The notes below the pieces were generated by a model. The model did not search any database. It had not been told where the DNA came from and was given only the letters and a program-made list of their open reading frames with translations. From Variovorax paradoxus (lineage in GTDB: Bacteria; Pseudomonadota; Gammaproteobacteria; Burkholderiales; Burkholderiaceae_C), in assembly GCF_902712855.1 (NCBI RefSeq), contig NZ_LR743507.1, positions 5,256,001-5,320,000 of the forward strand: a stretch of DNA of 64,000 bases, written 5' to 3'. Positions 27,565 through 35,118 of this stretch are shown in pieces; position 1 is the first letter of the stretch; each line of letters starts with the position of its first letter. The translations under genes and the position numbers were made by a program.

Positions 27565-29091
27565 ATGACCCAAGCCTTCGCCCCCCGGTTCCGCAAGCCG
27601 CTCGTCGTCCTGCTATGCGCCCCATTGCTCCTGACGGCCTGCGGCGCCACCGAGCCCCCCGCCTTGGCCGGCGCCGTGAGATGGCCGACGCCAGCGCCCG
27701 ACAGCCGCCTTCAGGTGACGCAGGCCGTACCGAATTTCGAGGCTCCGTCAGCCACCGGTTGCGCGAGGCCGATCCAGACGCACGAGACGCCGGGACTGCA
27801 GCGCGTTTCGCAGGTCGAGCGGCACGGAACCCGCGAACGGCGCGCGCTGGCCGACGCAGCGGCGCCGGCGGATGCGTTGCGCAAGCCGTCGCGACCGGGG
27901 GTTGCGGGTTCATTGGCCGCATCCGTCGCACCGATGGCTGAAGCCGCTGCGATGCCCTCGCCGGTCGCTCCGGCTTCGCCCGCCGCACCCGCGGTCGCTG
28001 GCGCGCCGCGCATCGCCCTGCAGCCGCCCGTCCAGGCACCGCGCCCCGCCAACGAAACCGTCACCGCCGGCATGGTCGACGACAACGCCGACTTCGGCGA
28101 ATACATGGCCTTCCGCGGCCGCACGCAGGTGCCGCACCGCGAGCGCGACATCAGCGCGCGCTACCTGCTCCAGGTGCGCGACACGCGCGGCACCGTCGTG
28201 CCCGATGCCGAGGTGGCCGTGCAGGCGCCGAGCGGCGCCGCGATGTGGGCCCGTACCGATGCGGGCGGGCGCGCATGGCTGCATCCGAACGCCTTCGACA
28301 AGGCGCAAGGCGAGCTGTACGAGGTCACCGTGCGCAAGAACGGCCGGCACGGCAAGGCCTTCCTGCAGCGCGGGCAGAAGAATGCCGTCGACGTGGTGCT
28401 CGACGGCCAGCCGGGCGCGGCGCCGGCGCGGGCGCAGCTCGACCTGGTCTTCCTGATCGATGCAACCGGCTCCATGGACGACGAGATCGCCAAGCTCAAG
28501 GGCACGTTGCGCACCATCGCCGACCAGGTCGCGAAGCTGCCGAGCCGGCCCGACACCTGCTTCGGCCTGGTGGCCTACCGCGACCGCACCGACGAGTTCC
28601 TCGTGCGGCGGCACGACTTCACCAACGACCTGAATGCCTTCCAGGGCGTGCTCGACAAGCTGCAGGCCGCGGGCGGCGGCGACTATCCCGAGGCGATGAA
28701 CGAGGCGCTGAACGAGACTGTCCACAAGCTGAGCTGGCGCGGCAACGGCACCACCCGCCTCGTGGTGCTGCTGGCCGACGCGCCGCCCCACCTCGACTAC
28801 GGCGGCCCGCAATACGACGACGACATGGCCGCCGCACTCGGCAAGGGCATCAAGGTGTTCAGCGTGGGGGCGTCGGGCCTCGACAAGCAGGGCGAATACA
28901 TCCAGCGACAGATCGCGCAGTACACCGGCGGACGCTTCGTGTTCCTGACCTACAAGGAGGCGGCCAACCCGGCGAGCGGCCCGGGAACGCAGACCGTGCA
29001 CGACGTCGGCAACTACTCGGTGCAGACGCTGGACAAGCTGATCGTGCGCCTGGTTTCCGAAGAATTGGGGAAGTTGCCCGCAGGTGGTTGA
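27565..29091 (+). CDS. von Willebrand factor A domain lipoprotein
   Basis: A 508-residue protein. Start ATG 27565, preceded by CCGGAGTCC. The signal sequence ends in a lipobox 'LLLTAC' with Cys at about position 24, so it is likely membrane-anchored. An Ala/Pro-rich spacer follows, then a carboxypeptidase-regulatory-like beta domain around residues 190-285 ('RYLLQVRDTRGTVVPDAEVAV'). The vWA domain begins near 290 with the MIDAS motif Asp-x-Thr/Ala-x-Ser in 'DLVFLIDATGSMDDEIAKLK'. It probably binds protein ligands via a metal. It is divergent from the ECF sigma/anti-sigma pair, 137 bp away. Confidence 0.85.
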   Translation: MTQAFAPRFRKPLVVLLCAPLLLTACGATEPPALAGAVRWPTPAPDSRLQVTQAVPNFEAPSATGCARPIQTHETPGLQRVSQVERHGTRERRALADAAAPADALRKPSRPGVAGSLAASVAPMAEAAAMPSPVAPASPAAPAVAGAPRIALQPPVQAPRPANETVTAGMVDDNADFGEYMAFRGRTQVPHRERDISARYLLQVRDTRGTVVPDAEVAVQAPSGAAMWARTDAGGRAWLHPNAFDKAQGELYEVTVRKNGRHGKAFLQRGQKNAVDVVLDGQPGAAPARAQLDLVFLIDATGSMDDEIAKLKGTLRTIADQVAKLPSRPDTCFGLVAYRDRTDEFLVRRHDFTNDLNAFQGVLDKLQAAGGGDYPEAMNEALNETVHKLSWRGNGTTRLVVLLADAPPHLDYGGPQYDDDMAAALGKGIKVFSVGASGLDKQGEYIQRQIAQYTGGRFVFLTYKEAANPASGPGTQTVHDVGNYSVQTLDKLIVRLVSEELGKLPAGG

Positions 29092-29117
29092 ACTGAGTCA
29101 AATTCCTGGGCTATAAT
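29088..29117 (+). promoter_or_regulatory. Promoter of the tRNA gene
   Basis: TTGAAC (29088-29093) and TATAAT (29112-29117) are separated by 18 bp and lie 29 bp before the mature tRNA. The -35 box overlaps the stop codon of the vWA gene. This is the best sigma-70 promoter match in the window. Confidence 0.85.
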
Positions 29118-29146
29118 TTTGGGCTCGGTGCCAATCAGCACTGAAC

Positions 29147-29223
29147 GGCTCTTTAGCTCAGTCGGTTAGAGCGATGGAATCATAATCCACAGGTCCGCGG
29201 TTCGAGTCCGTGAAGAGCCACCA
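29147..29223 (+). tRNA. tRNA with CAU anticodon (tRNA-Met, elongator)
   Basis: A 77-nt gene including an encoded CCA end. The acceptor stem is GGCTCTT/AAGAGCC, the D-arm GCTC/GAGC, the anticodon loop ATCATAA (CAU) and the T-arm CGCGG/CCGTG with loop TTCGAGT. CAU can be elongator Met, initiator Met or Ile2 (modified C34). The fully paired acceptor top excludes initiator. Between Met and Ile2 I favour Met from overall resemblance to beta-proteobacterial tRNA-Met, but this is not certain. The 3' end is the integration site of the island that follows. Confidence 0.9.
29207..29223 (+). other. Left attachment site (tRNA 3' end)
   Basis: The sequence TCCGTGAAGAGCCACCA covers the T-stem 3' strand, acceptor 3' strand and CCA of the tRNA. 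The same 17 bases occur at the right end of the island, interrupted by an IS3 element. The integrase gene begins 77 bp downstream, as usual for tRNA-targeting recombinases. Confidence 0.88.
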
Positions 29224-29228
29224 GTCAG

Positions 29229-29265
29229 AAAAAGCCTTGTAAGTCAACGACTTACAAGGCTTTTT
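29229..29265 (+). terminator. Island-borne terminator of the tRNA gene
   Basis: An 11-bp perfect stem (GCCTTGTAAGT / ACTTACAAGGC), 5-base loop, flanked by A5 and T5. It resembles the hairpin at 36476-36512 closely, differing in a few stem positions. Because it lies inside the island, it seems to replace the original tRNA terminator displaced to the right end. Confidence 0.92.
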
Positions 29266-29274
29266 GTTTTTCAG

Positions 29275-29296
29275 GGGTGCCACTTGAGGGTGCCAC
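29275..29296 (+). repeat. GGGTGCCAC direct repeats near the left end
   Basis: Two copies of the 9-mer GGGTGCCAC start at 29275 and 29288, 13 bp apart, just before the integrase ATG. A third copy lies at 35005-35013 near the right end. They could be arm-type binding sites of the integrase; this is inference from position and spacing. Confidence 0.5.
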
Positions 29297-29299
29297 CAG

Positions 29300-31069
29300 A
29301 TGGGATTTTCATCCCCGCGCTTATACCGCAAGAAAACGGGCGTTTACTTCGTCCGAGTGCTCCTAGGGAAAAGTGTTTCCCCTAGTGAGCTGCGCAGCTC
29401 CCTTCGAACAAAAGACCCTTCTCAAGCCCGCAGACTTGTGGCAGTGCTCAACGCGTTCATCGAGGGAGTTCCAATGCCGCACCGCCCGTCTGCCTTCAAC
29501 GATTTCCGAAACACGATCAGTACGTGGACCGTCGGCAATGTCTCCGTTGCCGACGACGACGACCAGGATCGACTCGGTCGGTTCCTGGCCGAGCTCGATC
29601 AGCGTCCGGCATGGAAGGCCACCTTCCTCGAAATCCTCGGGCGCACCAACAATCTCGTGGAAGCGATCTCAGGGTGCCATCAGCCCTCGCAGATCCAGGT
29701 GCCGACTGCCACTGCGATACAGGCTCCCGTTGTCGCACCAGCGCCAGCTCCTTCGCCTTACGGCAGCGGCCCGGCACCAAAGAATCCGATGCGGTTCTCG
29801 GCTGCACTCGACAGCTTCAGGGACAACGCGCTGAAGAATCGGACGACGGTGCCGAGAACCACCTACGATCGCCACGAGTTCCTGCAGAAGGTCGGGCAGT
29901 ACGTCGTTGGCATCGATGACCGGCTCGACAAGGACCCTTGGGTTCATCAGATCCATACGCACCACCTCACGAGCTTCATGGATGCATCCGCGCAGCGGGT
30001 CGGTCGCCAGGAATCCAAGGAAACACGTGGTTCTCATGGAACCGTGCAGACGGACGAGGATGCCGAGGCGGTCAAGACACTCAAGCCGAGCAGCTTGCTG
30101 AAGCGGCTTTCGGACCTGAGCTCATTCTTCACTTGGGCAACCCAAGAAGTGCAGGCCGCGACAGAAAACCCGGTGAACGGTCTCGAAGACCGTCGACGAA
30201 AGCTGACGCAGCAGGCAAACGAAGAAAAGGCAGAGTACCTGCCGTTCCAGTCGCATCACCTCACCACGATCTTCGAGCCGGAGCGCTATCTGATGGAGGG
30301 CCGGTTCAGCGACTACTTCTGGACGCCCCTGCTCGGCCTGCACCTTGGAACGCGACTCAAGGAACTGGTCACCATGGAAATGCGCTTGATCGGCTGCGAG
30401 GAAGGCTCCGGCATTTGGTACATGGACGTGAAGCCGGAGTTCGCGAAGAACAAGAACTCGGTTCGACGCCTGCCTATCGTCCAGCCGCTGATCGATCTCG
30501 GATTCTTGGAGTACCTCCAGCAGATGCGCGAGCTTGGCGCGAAGAATCTGTTTCCGCATCGGGACCTCACCGGCAAGACGGCGATGCGCCTTCCGTCAAA
30601 GCTATGTGGCGACGCGTTCGCGAAATTGCTGAACGTCTGCGGTGTCGTCCATCCACAGCTGGTGTTTCACTCGTTCAGACACACAGTCATCAGTGCGCTG
30701 CAGGATGGTGGCACGCCCCTCAGCACGAGCATGCAGATCGTCGGTCACCAGGCCCAGGATCACGCTGTGCGCACCGGCCTAATTACGCGCGAGGAAGCTC
30801 GCAGCGTGACGTTGAGTACCTACACGCACGCGGATCGACCGCGAATGAATGTGCAGTTTCCCTTGGTGCCGTTGAAGGAGGCACTGGAGCGTTGCGTACA
30901 ACCGCCGATCGACTACAGACGGCTCAGGATCGCGGCGGACATCGTTCGTGAGCACACCCTGCGTCAAGGCAAGGAGTTCGTCAGCGGCTGGCCAAAGCTG
31001 CGCAAAGGCTACGCGGAAGAAGTGCGTCGTCGACTGGCTGAATCACGAAGCGATGGTCATGCGAGCTGA
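29300..31069 (+). CDS. Tyrosine-type site-specific recombinase (island integrase)
   Basis: A 589-residue recombinase. The N-terminal ~70 residues resemble the arm-binding/SAM-like region of tRNA-targeting integrases ('GVYFVRVLLGKSVSPSELR', 'RTKDPSQARRLVAVL'). The catalytic domain shows the first Arg in 'LHLGTRLKELVTMEM', the His-x-x-Arg box in 'LVFHSFRHTVISALQDGG', a Gly-His in 'QIVGHQAQDHA' and the nucleophile Tyr in 'TLSTYTHADRP'. All key residues are present, so it is likely active. It is much longer than P4-type integrases (about 400 residues). It reads away from the tRNA, next to attL. Confidence 0.92.
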   Translation: MGFSSPRLYRKKTGVYFVRVLLGKSVSPSELRSSLRTKDPSQARRLVAVLNAFIEGVPMPHRPSAFNDFRNTISTWTVGNVSVADDDDQDRLGRFLAELDQRPAWKATFLEILGRTNNLVEAISGCHQPSQIQVPTATAIQAPVVAPAPAPSPYGSGPAPKNPMRFSAALDSFRDNALKNRTTVPRTTYDRHEFLQKVGQYVVGIDDRLDKDPWVHQIHTHHLTSFMDASAQRVGRQESKETRGSHGTVQTDEDAEAVKTLKPSSLLKRLSDLSSFFTWATQEVQAATENPVNGLEDRRRKLTQQANEEKAEYLPFQSHHLTTIFEPERYLMEGRFSDYFWTPLLGLHLGTRLKELVTMEMRLIGCEEGSGIWYMDVKPEFAKNKNSVRRLPIVQPLIDLGFLEYLQQMRELGAKNLFPHRDLTGKTAMRLPSKLCGDAFAKLLNVCGVVHPQLVFHSFRHTVISALQDGGTPLSTSMQIVGHQAQDHAVRTGLITREEARSVTLSTYTHADRPRMNVQFPLVPLKEALERCVQPPIDYRRLRIAADIVREHTLRQGKEFVSGWPKLRKGYAEEVRRRLAESRSDGHAS

Positions 31070-31238
31070 TGCATCCTCGGCACTCTGCACGCGGCGCGGG
31101 CACCCAGGCACTAACCATCTTCAATGTCGAGCCCCCTCGTCACCTGACCTCTCATCCTTGAATGGATGGTTCGGTTCCCCGCTCACATGTCAGCACAGCA
31201 AGCGCGCAGGCAGCATCGGTGCGGTGCCCTGCGCGAAC

Positions 31239-31508
31239 TCACTCGAGCGCAGCTGCGGTATCTGGCGGCGACCACTCGGTCAACGCATTGGCCGCCTCGA
31301 CCAGGTCGGTCGGCGAGCCAGGACGGATCGCCGAAACCACCGCGCGCAGCACGTCGGCGGCGCTTTGGGGCACCGTCACTTGGATGGTGACAGAGCCCGA
31401 GCTGGCCTGCCGCTCGCGGTATTTGCGGGTGTGTTCGCGGTTGCTGTCGCGGCGCGCGTCGATGCGCTTGCGCATCTCCGCTGCGGTGAGGGTGCTGGAC
31501 TTAGCCAT
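31239..31508 (-). CDS. Small basic protein of unknown function
   Basis: An 89-residue protein if started at the ATG at 31508; an upstream in-frame start at 31547 adds 13 residues. The first 35 residues are strongly basic and helical ('MRKRIDARRDSNREHTRKYR'), followed by 'VTIQVTVPQSAADVLRAVV', which has the look of a ribbon-helix-helix strand and helix. I infer a DNA-binding role, perhaps an excisionase or transfer regulator, but recognise no family. It lies between the two recombinase genes on the opposite strand. Confidence 0.55.
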   Translation of the reverse strand: MAKSSTLTAAEMRKRIDARRDSNREHTRKYRERQASSGSVTIQVTVPQSAADVLRAVVSAIRPGSPTDLVEAANALTEWSPPDTAAALE

Positions 31509-31732
31509 GGCGGAGTCTTTCATGTGATGCTGACGTGTCAGCCACACATGTGGATGCTCGATGGCGGCAAATCAACAAGCTGCGAAGCAGAAGTTGATGG
31601 CCAAGAAAACCATTGTCGGACGGTGCTGCCGAATGCCGGGGCGGCAGCCCCTGGCATTACGGCGCACCGTTCGACAATGGGGCCCGGGCTCGATGCGAAG
31701 CGTCGAGATCGCGTTAGCGAAGGGCCGCGAGC

Positions 31733-32841
31733 GTGACGGCCGTGAAGGACTGGCCACTGTCTCCTGCCGAGAGGCAGGAGGCGGTAGGCAAGGCATTCGT
31801 GGTCATCGCGCGAGCCCGGAAGGCTCTGCCTTCCGGCGACGGCGTATCCCAAGAGACAGCTCGCAACTACAGGGCAAAAGCCAATCTCATCCTGCGTGAA
31901 CTGCAGGGCACGGACATCACGGTGCAGCAGATTCTGGCGAGGTATGCGCCGGTCTCGCGGAGCTTCTACGCCATGAGAGCAGCACTGGTCTGGCACTGCA
32001 AACAGGAATGCCACAGCCTTCTAAGCGACCAGGACGTGCTGCAACGCCGAGAGGGTCGTTCGGTTGAATGGCTGAAGGTGGTGGGCATGTTGGATCACAG
32101 CCTCAAGATCATTCAGATGATCGAAAACGTTCGTGCCGAGGACATGCTGGAGATCACCGGTGAGCAAAAAAAGCAAAGCATTCCAAGCGCAAGGACTTGC
32201 CCAAGATGCCAAGGGACTGGAAGGAACGCATGCTTCGACGAGGCGTTCAATCACTGCGCTACGGTTTGCCGACGCTGGTCATCGCGGTCACAGGTTGCCG
32301 GCCTGAGGAGTTGGTCAAGGGCGTGGATCTGCAATTTGACGGCAACGGGATCGTTGCCAAGATACTTGGCGCGAAGGTGTCGGAGCACAGCGGGCAAGAG
32401 TGGCGAAAGTTCAAGCTGCAGCCTGGTGTACTGCCCACAGAGCTGGTGGAGCAGATCAAAGCTGTGGGAACCTTGGCTGTGTCGATCGAAAGCACGGATG
32501 CGTTTCGCACCCATCTGACCCGACTTTCGGCGGAACTTTTTCCTGGAAAACCAGCGGTCACGGGCTATAGTTTTCGGCACTCGCTCGCTGAGAATCTACG
32601 CGAGGCTGGCTGGGAAGCCGAGGCACTTGCAGCGGTTCTGGGTCAGGCGGTCTCGGAGACACAGGCGTATTACGGGCGCCGGAGACGAGCAGGTAGTCGG
32701 GCGCCTGAGGCCGCCGGAATTGACAAGAACAGCGTCGAGACGGCGAGGCCGGTTCGGCCGCTGGATCGATCTGGGCTCGCAGCCGTCGTGAAAGAAAAGC
32801 AGGCAAAAGCCTCGCACCCAAGAAAAGCGGCCCGGCTTTAA
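31733..32841 (+). CDS. Second tyrosine-recombinase-like gene, two frames joined at a slippery site
   Basis: Frame 1 begins at a GTG (31733) and encodes an all-helical N-terminal part ('ARNYRAKANLILRELQG', 'VGMLDHSLKIIQMIENV'). At 32167-32173 the sequence is A-AAA-AAG; a -1 step there enters the frame that continues to 32841 with 'VIAVTGCRPEELVKGVDL', 'TGYSFRHSLAENLREAGW' and 'LGQAVSETQAYYGRRRR'. These resemble the Arg, Arg and Tyr boxes of a tyrosine recombinase, though the His of the H-x-x-R box is Tyr. The joined protein would be about 369 residues. Without frameshifting, frame 1 ends at 32518 with unrelated residues. It may be programmed frameshifting or a one-base mutation in the A7 run. 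Confidence 0.65.
32167..32173 (+). other. A-AAA-AAG slippery heptamer
   Basis: In frame 1 the codons are CAA AAA AAG, so the heptamer is in the exact phase for -1 frameshifting, as in E. coli dnaX. A GGAG lies roughly 13-15 bases upstream, where it could act as a stimulating Shine-Dalgarno. No strong stem-loop was identified just downstream. Confidence 0.55.
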
Positions 32842-32871
32842 CCCCAGCACCGCGATGGCCGACGATGACCC

Positions 32872-33105
32872 TTACTGCTGGTCAGTCTCGAGCTTGTACC
32901 GCTCAACAGTCGATCCCATGAGAACGGGAAGTGGAACTTGCAATCCCTCCGAGATCTTCATCAAGACGGTCAGCGAGGGCTGGTTTTGTCCAACTTCCAT
33001 CTTGGCCACAAAGGTTCGGTTCACCCCGCAGCGATGAGCCAATTCCTCTTGTGACACACCCAATACGTTACGCCGCGCTCGAAGCTCAGCTGCGAAGGCT
33101 CTCAT
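32872..33105 (-). CDS. XRE-family helix-turn-helix regulator
   Basis: A 77-residue protein from the ATG at 33105 (an in-frame ATG at 33162 would add 19 poorly conserved residues). The HTH is 'LGVSQEELAHRCGVNRTFVA' followed by 'KMEVGQNQPSLTVLMKISEG', typical of Cro/C1-type and restriction-controller proteins. It is convergent with the recombinase-like gene, separated by 30 bp. It is probably the maintenance repressor of the island. Confidence 0.85.
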   Translation of the reverse strand: MRAFAAELRARRNVLGVSQEELAHRCGVNRTFVAKMEVGQNQPSLTVLMKISEGLQVPLPVLMGSTVERYKLETDQQ

Positions 33106-33242
33106 CAACGGAAGGTTTTGGGTCGACGTACGCACCGCCCAACTTTCGGCGGCATGCACCACAAATGCACCACCATATATGGTACAAACGAGTCTTCGGA
33201 TTTCCAGGAAGGAATTCCGCGTCCGAATACCGCGAGATCACC

Positions 33243-33551
33243 ATGCTCAGCCCGAATCGCTACCTGCTTCTGACCACGATCCAGCTCGCCGCGTTCAGCA
33301 CGGCTGCGCAGTCTCCGCCAAGCGCAATCGCACCATTCGTTCAGCACCCAACCTTCTGCTCAGTTCTCCTCGGCGGGCCCGATCGAATCGCCGACGGCGC
33401 CGACAAAGCTTTCGGCGAAGCCCTGGCCACCACGACAACCGCCATTGGTGGTCCCGCCGAGATCGCCCTCGCGCGCATCCAAGCCGAGTGCGCAGCGCAG
33501 CCTGCAACGGCCGGCGTTCCTGACAGACCCAAGCCTCGCGAGTCTCTCTAG
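33243..33551 (+). CDS. Hypothetical exported protein
   Basis: A possible 102-residue protein. From the ATG at 33243 the start 'MLSPNRYLLLTTIQLAAFST' looks like a signal peptide, with possible cleavage at 'STAAQSP'. The rest is Ala-rich with two Cys and no motif I recognise. The same frame is open further upstream without conserved features. It is divergent from the XRE gene. Support is limited to the signal-like N-terminus and a reasonable codon pattern. Confidence 0.35.
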   Translation: MLSPNRYLLLTTIQLAAFSTAAQSPPSAIAPFVQHPTFCSVLLGGPDRIADGADKAFGEALATTTTAIGGPAEIALARIQAECAAQPATAGVPDRPKPRESL

Positions 33552-33801
33552 CGCCGACTGAGCACTGCTCCTCCTGATATTGTTTATCCGCTCCCGTAGC
33601 GCTGAAGGGAGCCCGTTCGGTAGACCCTGTGCTCCTCCTTGGGCCTCCAGCCCGTAATAAAGACTGGGGAACCGTACGGATTCGACGCTGTAGCTCGAAC
33701 GGTGTCTTGGGGCGTCGCTGGCCGATGCGCTGGCGACGACCCCGCATATCAGGGTGTGCGTGTCGAATGCGGCGCATTGACTCTGCTCAAGGAGTATCAC
33801 G
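33552..33801 (+). ncRNA. IS110-element left non-coding region, candidate bridge RNA
   Basis: These 250 bases have no gene and precede the IS110 transposase on the same strand. In IS110-group elements this region encodes the bridge RNA that pairs with target and donor DNA. Several G/C-rich segments with hairpin potential are present (for example GCTGGCCGATGCGCTGGC near 33718). I have not folded it; if the element belongs to the IS1111 group the RNA would be at the other end instead. Confidence 0.4.
33699..33710 (+). repeat. 12-bp direct repeat flanking the IS110 transposase (left copy)
   Basis: GAACGGTGTCTT occurs here and again at 34792-34803, seven bases after the transposase stop. The two copies enclose the gene. 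They may mark donor/core sequence of the element or be a remnant of its recombination; IS110 elements lack classical terminal inverted repeats. Confidence 0.5.
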
Positions 33802-34785
33802 GTGACATGCAAGGTAGGAGTGGACATCAGCAAGATGAAGCTCGATGTGGCGTGGCTGCGGGCGGACGGCAAGTACCGCTCCAAGGTGTTCCCCAACAAC
33901 GCAGGCGGCTTCGCTGAGCTGCTGCGATGGCTGCAATCCAATCTGCCCGATGGCAAGGCAACGGCCCACGTCTGCATGGAAGCCACCGGGACGTACCACG
34001 AGGCCCTGGCGCTGTTCCTGCATGACCAGGCGGTGGCTGTCTCGGTCGTGAACCCGCTGCAGGTGAAGCGATTCATGGAGCTCGAGGGTGTTCGCAACAA
34101 GACCGATGGCGGCGACGCGAAGGCCCTTGCACGGTTTTGCGACAAGACCGCTCCGGCGTTGTGGGAGGCGCCTTCTGCGGGCGTGCGCTCGCTGCAGGCG
34201 TTGGTGGCCCGGCTGGACACGCTGCTGGAACTCAGGCAGGCCGAGTCGAACCGCCTGGAGGTCGCCCACGACGCGGTCAGGTCGTCTCTCACCGCGGTCA
34301 TCTCGAGCCTGGACGAGTCCATCAAGGACGTGCGCATGCAGATCCGCAAGACCATCGACGACGACCCTGATCTGCGGCAACGCGGCGAACTGCTCGCCTC
34401 GATCCCGGGCCTCGGGGACAGGACAATTCCCCAGCTGCTCGCATACATCGGGCGTCCCGAGCGATTCGGCTGCGTCAAGGCGCTGATTGCCTATGCCAGC
34501 CTCACGCCGATGATCAGACAGTCCGGCACATCGTTGGACAAGCGACGAGGAACGCATCCTCAGGGGCATCGGGAGTTCAGGAACGCGCTTTACTTCCCGG
34601 CCATGGTGGCCGGCAGATACAACCCGTTGGTGGCCGAGTTCTGGCAGCGCCTGAAGGCGCAGAACAAGCCCGGCAAGGTCATCGTCGTGGCCTGCATGCA
34701 CAAGCTCCTGGCCATCGCCTACGGCGTGCTGAAGTCGGGCAAACCCTTCGATGCGAACCATCATCCCAAGGCAGTCTGTGGTTGA
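33802..34785 (+). CDS. IS110-family transposase (bridge-RNA recombinase)
   Basis: A 327-residue DEDD-type transposase. The RuvC-like N-terminal domain has Asp in 'KVGVDISKMKLDVAW', Glu in 'HVCMEATGTYHEAL' and Asp in 'NKTDGGDAKALARFC'. The C-terminal transposase_20 domain contains 'LLASIPGLGDRTIPQLLAYI' and the catalytic Ser region 'AYASLTPMIRQSG'. The gene is intact. IS110 enzymes recombine via an encoded bridge RNA and make no target duplication. TTGACA at 34782-34787 overlaps the stop codon and could be the -35 half of a promoter formed when the element circularises. Confidence 0.93.
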   Translation: MTCKVGVDISKMKLDVAWLRADGKYRSKVFPNNAGGFAELLRWLQSNLPDGKATAHVCMEATGTYHEALALFLHDQAVAVSVVNPLQVKRFMELEGVRNKTDGGDAKALARFCDKTAPALWEAPSAGVRSLQALVARLDTLLELRQAESNRLEVAHDAVRSSLTAVISSLDESIKDVRMQIRKTIDDDPDLRQRGELLASIPGLGDRTIPQLLAYIGRPERFGCVKALIAYASLTPMIRQSGTSLDKRRGTHPQGHREFRNALYFPAMVAGRYNPLVAEFWQRLKAQNKPGKVIVVACMHKLLAIAYGVLKSGKPFDANHHPKAVCG

Positions 34786-35021
34786 CAAGCAGAACGGTGT
34801 CTTAAGTCAACAGGTGTGCCACCACAGCCTGGCACGATCATCCAGCAAACTGACCGAAATCTGGAGCATTCTTCTGCGCCGTTCCGAATGTGTGGTCCTT
34901 TCACAGCTGCCACCCAATCCTTGTCCTATACGTGAGCGGCTTGTGCGCTATGACCTCATAGCCTATTAAGCGCTGGCCCGACTGACTGGAAGAGATACAG
35001 TGGGGGGTGCCACCTGCCTAG

Positions 35022-35047
35022 TCGCTCATAGCACCCCTTATGAGCGA
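35022..35047. repeat. 9-bp inverted repeat near the island's right end
   Basis: TCGCTCATA (35022-35030) and TATGAGCGA (35039-35047) are perfect complements around an 8-base loop. There is no T-run for a terminator. It may be an accessory-protein or integrase site near attR. Confidence 0.5.
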
Positions 35048-35104
35048 TGCAAGCTGTTGATTTTTATAGACTTTTTCGCCTTCACCCAAGGGCGGGCCGG
35101 CTCC

Positions 35105-35118
35105 TCCGTGAAGAGCCA
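35105..35118 (+). other. Right attachment site, left part (split by IS3)
   Basis: TCCGTGAAGAGCCA matches the first 14 of 17 bases of attL. The remaining CCA is found at 36469-36471, directly after the IS3 element and its 3-bp duplication (36466-36468). Removing the IS3 element and one CCA restores the full 17-bp repeat exactly. Confidence 0.9.

Larger units (their letters stand above)
34786..35118. other. Gene-free stretch between IS110 and IS3 elements
   Basis: It holds the right copy of the 12-bp repeat (34792-34803), the third GGGTGCCAC (35005-35013), a perfect 9-bp inverted repeat TCGCTCATA/TATGAGCGA with an 8-base loop (35022-35047), and the left part of attR (35105-35118). I see no convincing gene. 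Confidence 0.7.

Noticed and set aside
30122..30559. 145-codon antisense frame within the integrase gene
   Set aside because: It is a shadow of the integrase and has no features of its own.
31561..31899. 112-codon frame in the island upstream of the second recombinase-like gene
   Set aside because: It overlaps the start of the better-supported frame, is Arg/Gln-rich and has no recognisable domain.
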